Below are positions 62,497-64,000 of a stretch of 64,000 nt of DNA, piece by piece. Each line of letters opens with the position of its first letter. The first letter of the stretch is position 1. The DNA comes from JBMFVE01 sp049966155 (lineage in GTDB: Bacteria; Bacteroidota; Ignavibacteria; Kryptoniales; JAKASW01). The notes below the pieces were generated by a model. It saw only the letters and a program-made list of their open reading frames with translations. It made no database searches and was not told the origin of the DNA. The position numbers and the translations under genes are program-made. Location: NCBI GenBank assembly GCA_049966155.1, contig JBMFVE010000001.1, forward strand, positions 310,001-374,000. Reading direction: 5' to 3'.

Positions 62497-63483
62497 ATGC
62501 TTAGGTATACCAATGAAGTAAAAGCCTTTATCAAACATAATTTCCGTCACTTTAACGCGGCTGCTCTTGTTGATGCTGCTGAAGCATACAGGGAGTTCAC
62601 CAGAAAAGGTGGCAAAATGCTGTTGGCAATGGCAGGAGCAATGAGCACAGCTGAACTGGGTATCTCGGTAGCTGAAATGATCCGTCAGGATAAGATACAT
62701 GCCATTAGCTGCACCGGGGCAAACCTTGAGGAGGACATTTACAACCTTGTTGCGCACGATTATTATGTCCGCGTACCCCATTACCGTGATCTCACACCGA
62801 TGGATGAACAACAGCTTCTAAAAAGGCATTTGAACCGTGTAACGGACACGTGCATACCAGAAGAAGAAGCTATACGCAGAATAGAAGAGGCTGTTCTGGA
62901 GCAATGGCAGGAAGCGGACAAAAATGGGGAGAGTTATTTTCCGCATGAATTTATCTACAGAATTTTAAGAAACGGCACCCTTGAAAAATATTACCAAATC
63001 AATAAAGAGGATAGTTGGGTCTATGCAGCTATGGAAAAAGATTTGCCAATATTTGTCCCAGGCTGGGAGGATTCGACTACGGGTAATATTTTTGCAGCAC
63101 ATTGCATAAAAGGCGATATAAAGAATGTCCACACAGTGCGCAACGGGATAGAATACATGATGGCTCTCACCAGCTGGTATAAAGAGACCGCCTTAAAGTC
63201 AAAAATTGGGTTCTTCCAGATTGGTGGCGGCATTGCTGGGGACTTCTCAATTTGCGTGGTGCCAATGATGAGACAGGACTTAGAATGGAAAGAAATTCCT
63301 TTATGGGAATATTTCTGCCAGATAAGCGATTCCACCACGAGCTATGGCTCTTACTCTGGAGCGGTACCAAACGAGAAGATCACCTGGGAAAAACTTGGAA
63401 TCGACACACCGCGTTTCATAATTGAATCTGACGCAACCATAGTGGCTCCTCTCATATTTGCTTACGTTCTTGCAGACGTGTAA
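62497..63483 (+). CDS. Deoxyhypusine synthase-family protein
   Basis: A 328-residue NAD-dependent protein of the DHS superfamily. Conserved parts are LLAMAGAMSTAELGISVAEM, AISCTGANLEEDIYNLVAHD, VPGWEDSTTGN, GGGIAGDF and the C-terminal DSTTSYGSYSGAVPNEKITW. The catalytic Lys that forms an imine with the aminobutyl group in eukaryotic DHS is present as Lys299 (TWEKLG). Bacteria lack eIF5A, so bacterial members are thought to act on other acceptors, with homospermidine synthase as one proven activity. The substrate here is unknown; the catalytic residues look intact. Confidence 0.93.
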   Translation: MLRYTNEVKAFIKHNFRHFNAAALVDAAEAYREFTRKGGKMLLAMAGAMSTAELGISVAEMIRQDKIHAISCTGANLEEDIYNLVAHDYYVRVPHYRDLTPMDEQQLLKRHLNRVTDTCIPEEEAIRRIEEAVLEQWQEADKNGESYFPHEFIYRILRNGTLEKYYQINKEDSWVYAAMEKDLPIFVPGWEDSTTGNIFAAHCIKGDIKNVHTVRNGIEYMMALTSWYKETALKSKIGFFQIGGGIAGDFSICVVPMMRQDLEWKEIPLWEYFCQISDSTTSYGSYSGAVPNEKITWEKLGIDTPRFIIESDATIVAPLIFAYVLADV

Positions 63484-63685
63484 GCAGCAAAACCATTCAG
63501 GCATATCTTAAATCTTCCGCCAATACCTCGGTCTTTCCAATCGCCTTAAAATATTCGAACTACTTTGCTATAACATTATGGCCACAATGTGAGATCAGGT
63601 GATTTTGAATATACCCCGACTGAATCGTTTGTGTGCTCAGTTTAGCCTTGCAGAAATTTATTCATTTTCTCATTTTTAACTGGAA

Positions 63686-64000
63686 ATGAGTAAGAATTTA
63701 GCTTTCATATGCCTTTCCCTGATTCTGACCCAGACTTTTGCACACGCGCAGTTTTACTATTTTGGACAAAACAAGGTTCAGTATACAAAATTTAACTGGC
63801 AAATCTTGAGAACAGAACATTTCGACGTCTATTACTACCCGGAAATGACCGAGCTGGCCAAACAGGGGGCTGCTTTTGCTGAAAATGGTTATAGGTACCT
63901 TGAAGAAAAATTTGATATGAACGTCGGTAATCGAATCCCGTTAATATTTTATTCATCGCATTTATATTTTGAACAAACCAATACAACCCCGGGCTTTATC
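63686..64000 (+). CDS. Secreted peptidase-MA/TolB-like protein (3' end outside window)
   Basis: The first 105 codons are in the window. A signal peptide (MSKNLAFICLSLILTQTFAHA, cleaved before QFYYF) is followed by FGQNKVQYTKFNWQILRTEH and FDVYYYPEMTELAKQGAAFA. This opening is typical of long FCB-group secreted proteins that combine a gluzincin-like N-terminal domain with TolB/WD40-like propeller repeats. The later part is not visible, so the assignment rests on the opening only. GGAAATG is a poor ribosome binding site; a TTAAAA-17-TATAAC pair at 63546-63574 is a distant possible promoter. Confidence 0.7.
   Translation, partial: MSKNLAFICLSLILTQTFAHAQFYYFGQNKVQYTKFNWQILRTEHFDVYYYPEMTELAKQGAAFAENGYRYLEEKFDMNVGNRIPLIFYSSHLYFEQTNTTPGFI

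Noticed and set aside
1..64000. CRISPR array, rRNA operon, prophage or restriction system
   Set aside because: No regularly spaced repeats, rRNA sequence, phage structural genes or restriction/Cas-type proteins were found; apart from the IS3 remnant the window is chromosomal core.

Overview
The window is a contiguous, gene-dense piece of bacterial chromosome, partial at both ends. About 61 protein genes, one tRNA and one insertion-sequence remnant are supported; there is no rRNA, CRISPR array or prophage. Outer-membrane proteins (a TonB-receptor-like barrel and a DUF3078 protein), a MlaEFD-type lipid system and lipid genes indicate a diderm. DUF3078, the TolB/peptidase-like protein starting at the right edge, a UpxY-like NusG paralogue and PTS HPr/EI without EII genes point to the FCB assemblage. 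Strong Shine-Dalgarno sites (unlike typical Bacteroidota) favour a lineage such as Calditrichota, KSB1 or a relative. That placement is inference. A double-thioredoxin protein disulfide oxidoreductase and a family-4 uracil-DNA glycosylase hint at a warm habitat or ancestry.

Layout. 1-1052: end of a hybrid histidine kinase. 1059-11624 (minus): fourteen tightly packed genes in one direction, purC-psd-pssA-purS-purQ-tatA-tatA-tatA-gatA-sucD-ndk-nudix-namZ-TonB-receptor-like, behind a good sigma70-like promoter. 11858-15266 (plus): glcD-glcF-rhomboid protease. 15425-18505 (minus): gnd-zwf-pgl, the oxidative pentose phosphate branch. 18710-20360 (plus): DUF47 protein and Pit phosphate transporter. 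20384-23161 (minus): polA. 23290-28091 (plus): a Yip1 protein, then an eIF2B-like protein fused by overlaps or near-overlaps to a complete ECF transporter (S, T and two ATPases). 28142-33105: rfbC, then on the minus strand a disulfide oxidoreductase, DUF2892-hsp20, and ccmF with a duplicated-Cys small protein.

33432-40764 (plus): ymdB-folD, an ECF sigma factor with a zinc-finger anti-sigma candidate, rqcH, a pseudo-receiver and a sensor kinase ending in a hairpin terminator. 40885-43815 (minus): NusG paralogue-ugd-uxs, making UDP-glucuronate and UDP-xylose for surface polysaccharide. 44041-44261: remnant of an IS3-family element. 44424-45436: tRNA-Asn with terminator and a DUF3078 gene. 45563-46838 (minus): prfA and a small membrane protein. 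47055-52626 (plus): hemN, PAS sensor kinase, family-4 UDG and dnaB. 52717-57798 (minus): idi2-polyprenyl synthase-ptsH-ptsI-PGI/PMI, all overlapping or nearly so. 57933-62381 (plus): cstA and mlaEFD-like genes. 62497-63483: deoxyhypusine-synthase-like gene with its own promoter. 63686-64000: start of a secreted protein.

Most genes are housekeeping. The least explained parts are the eIF2B-like/ECF operon, whose two ATPases look like a heterodimer with one degenerate and one consensus ATP site, the bacterial deoxyhypusine-synthase homologue, the Cys-rich partner of CcmF, and the pseudo-receiver/sensor-kinase pair.
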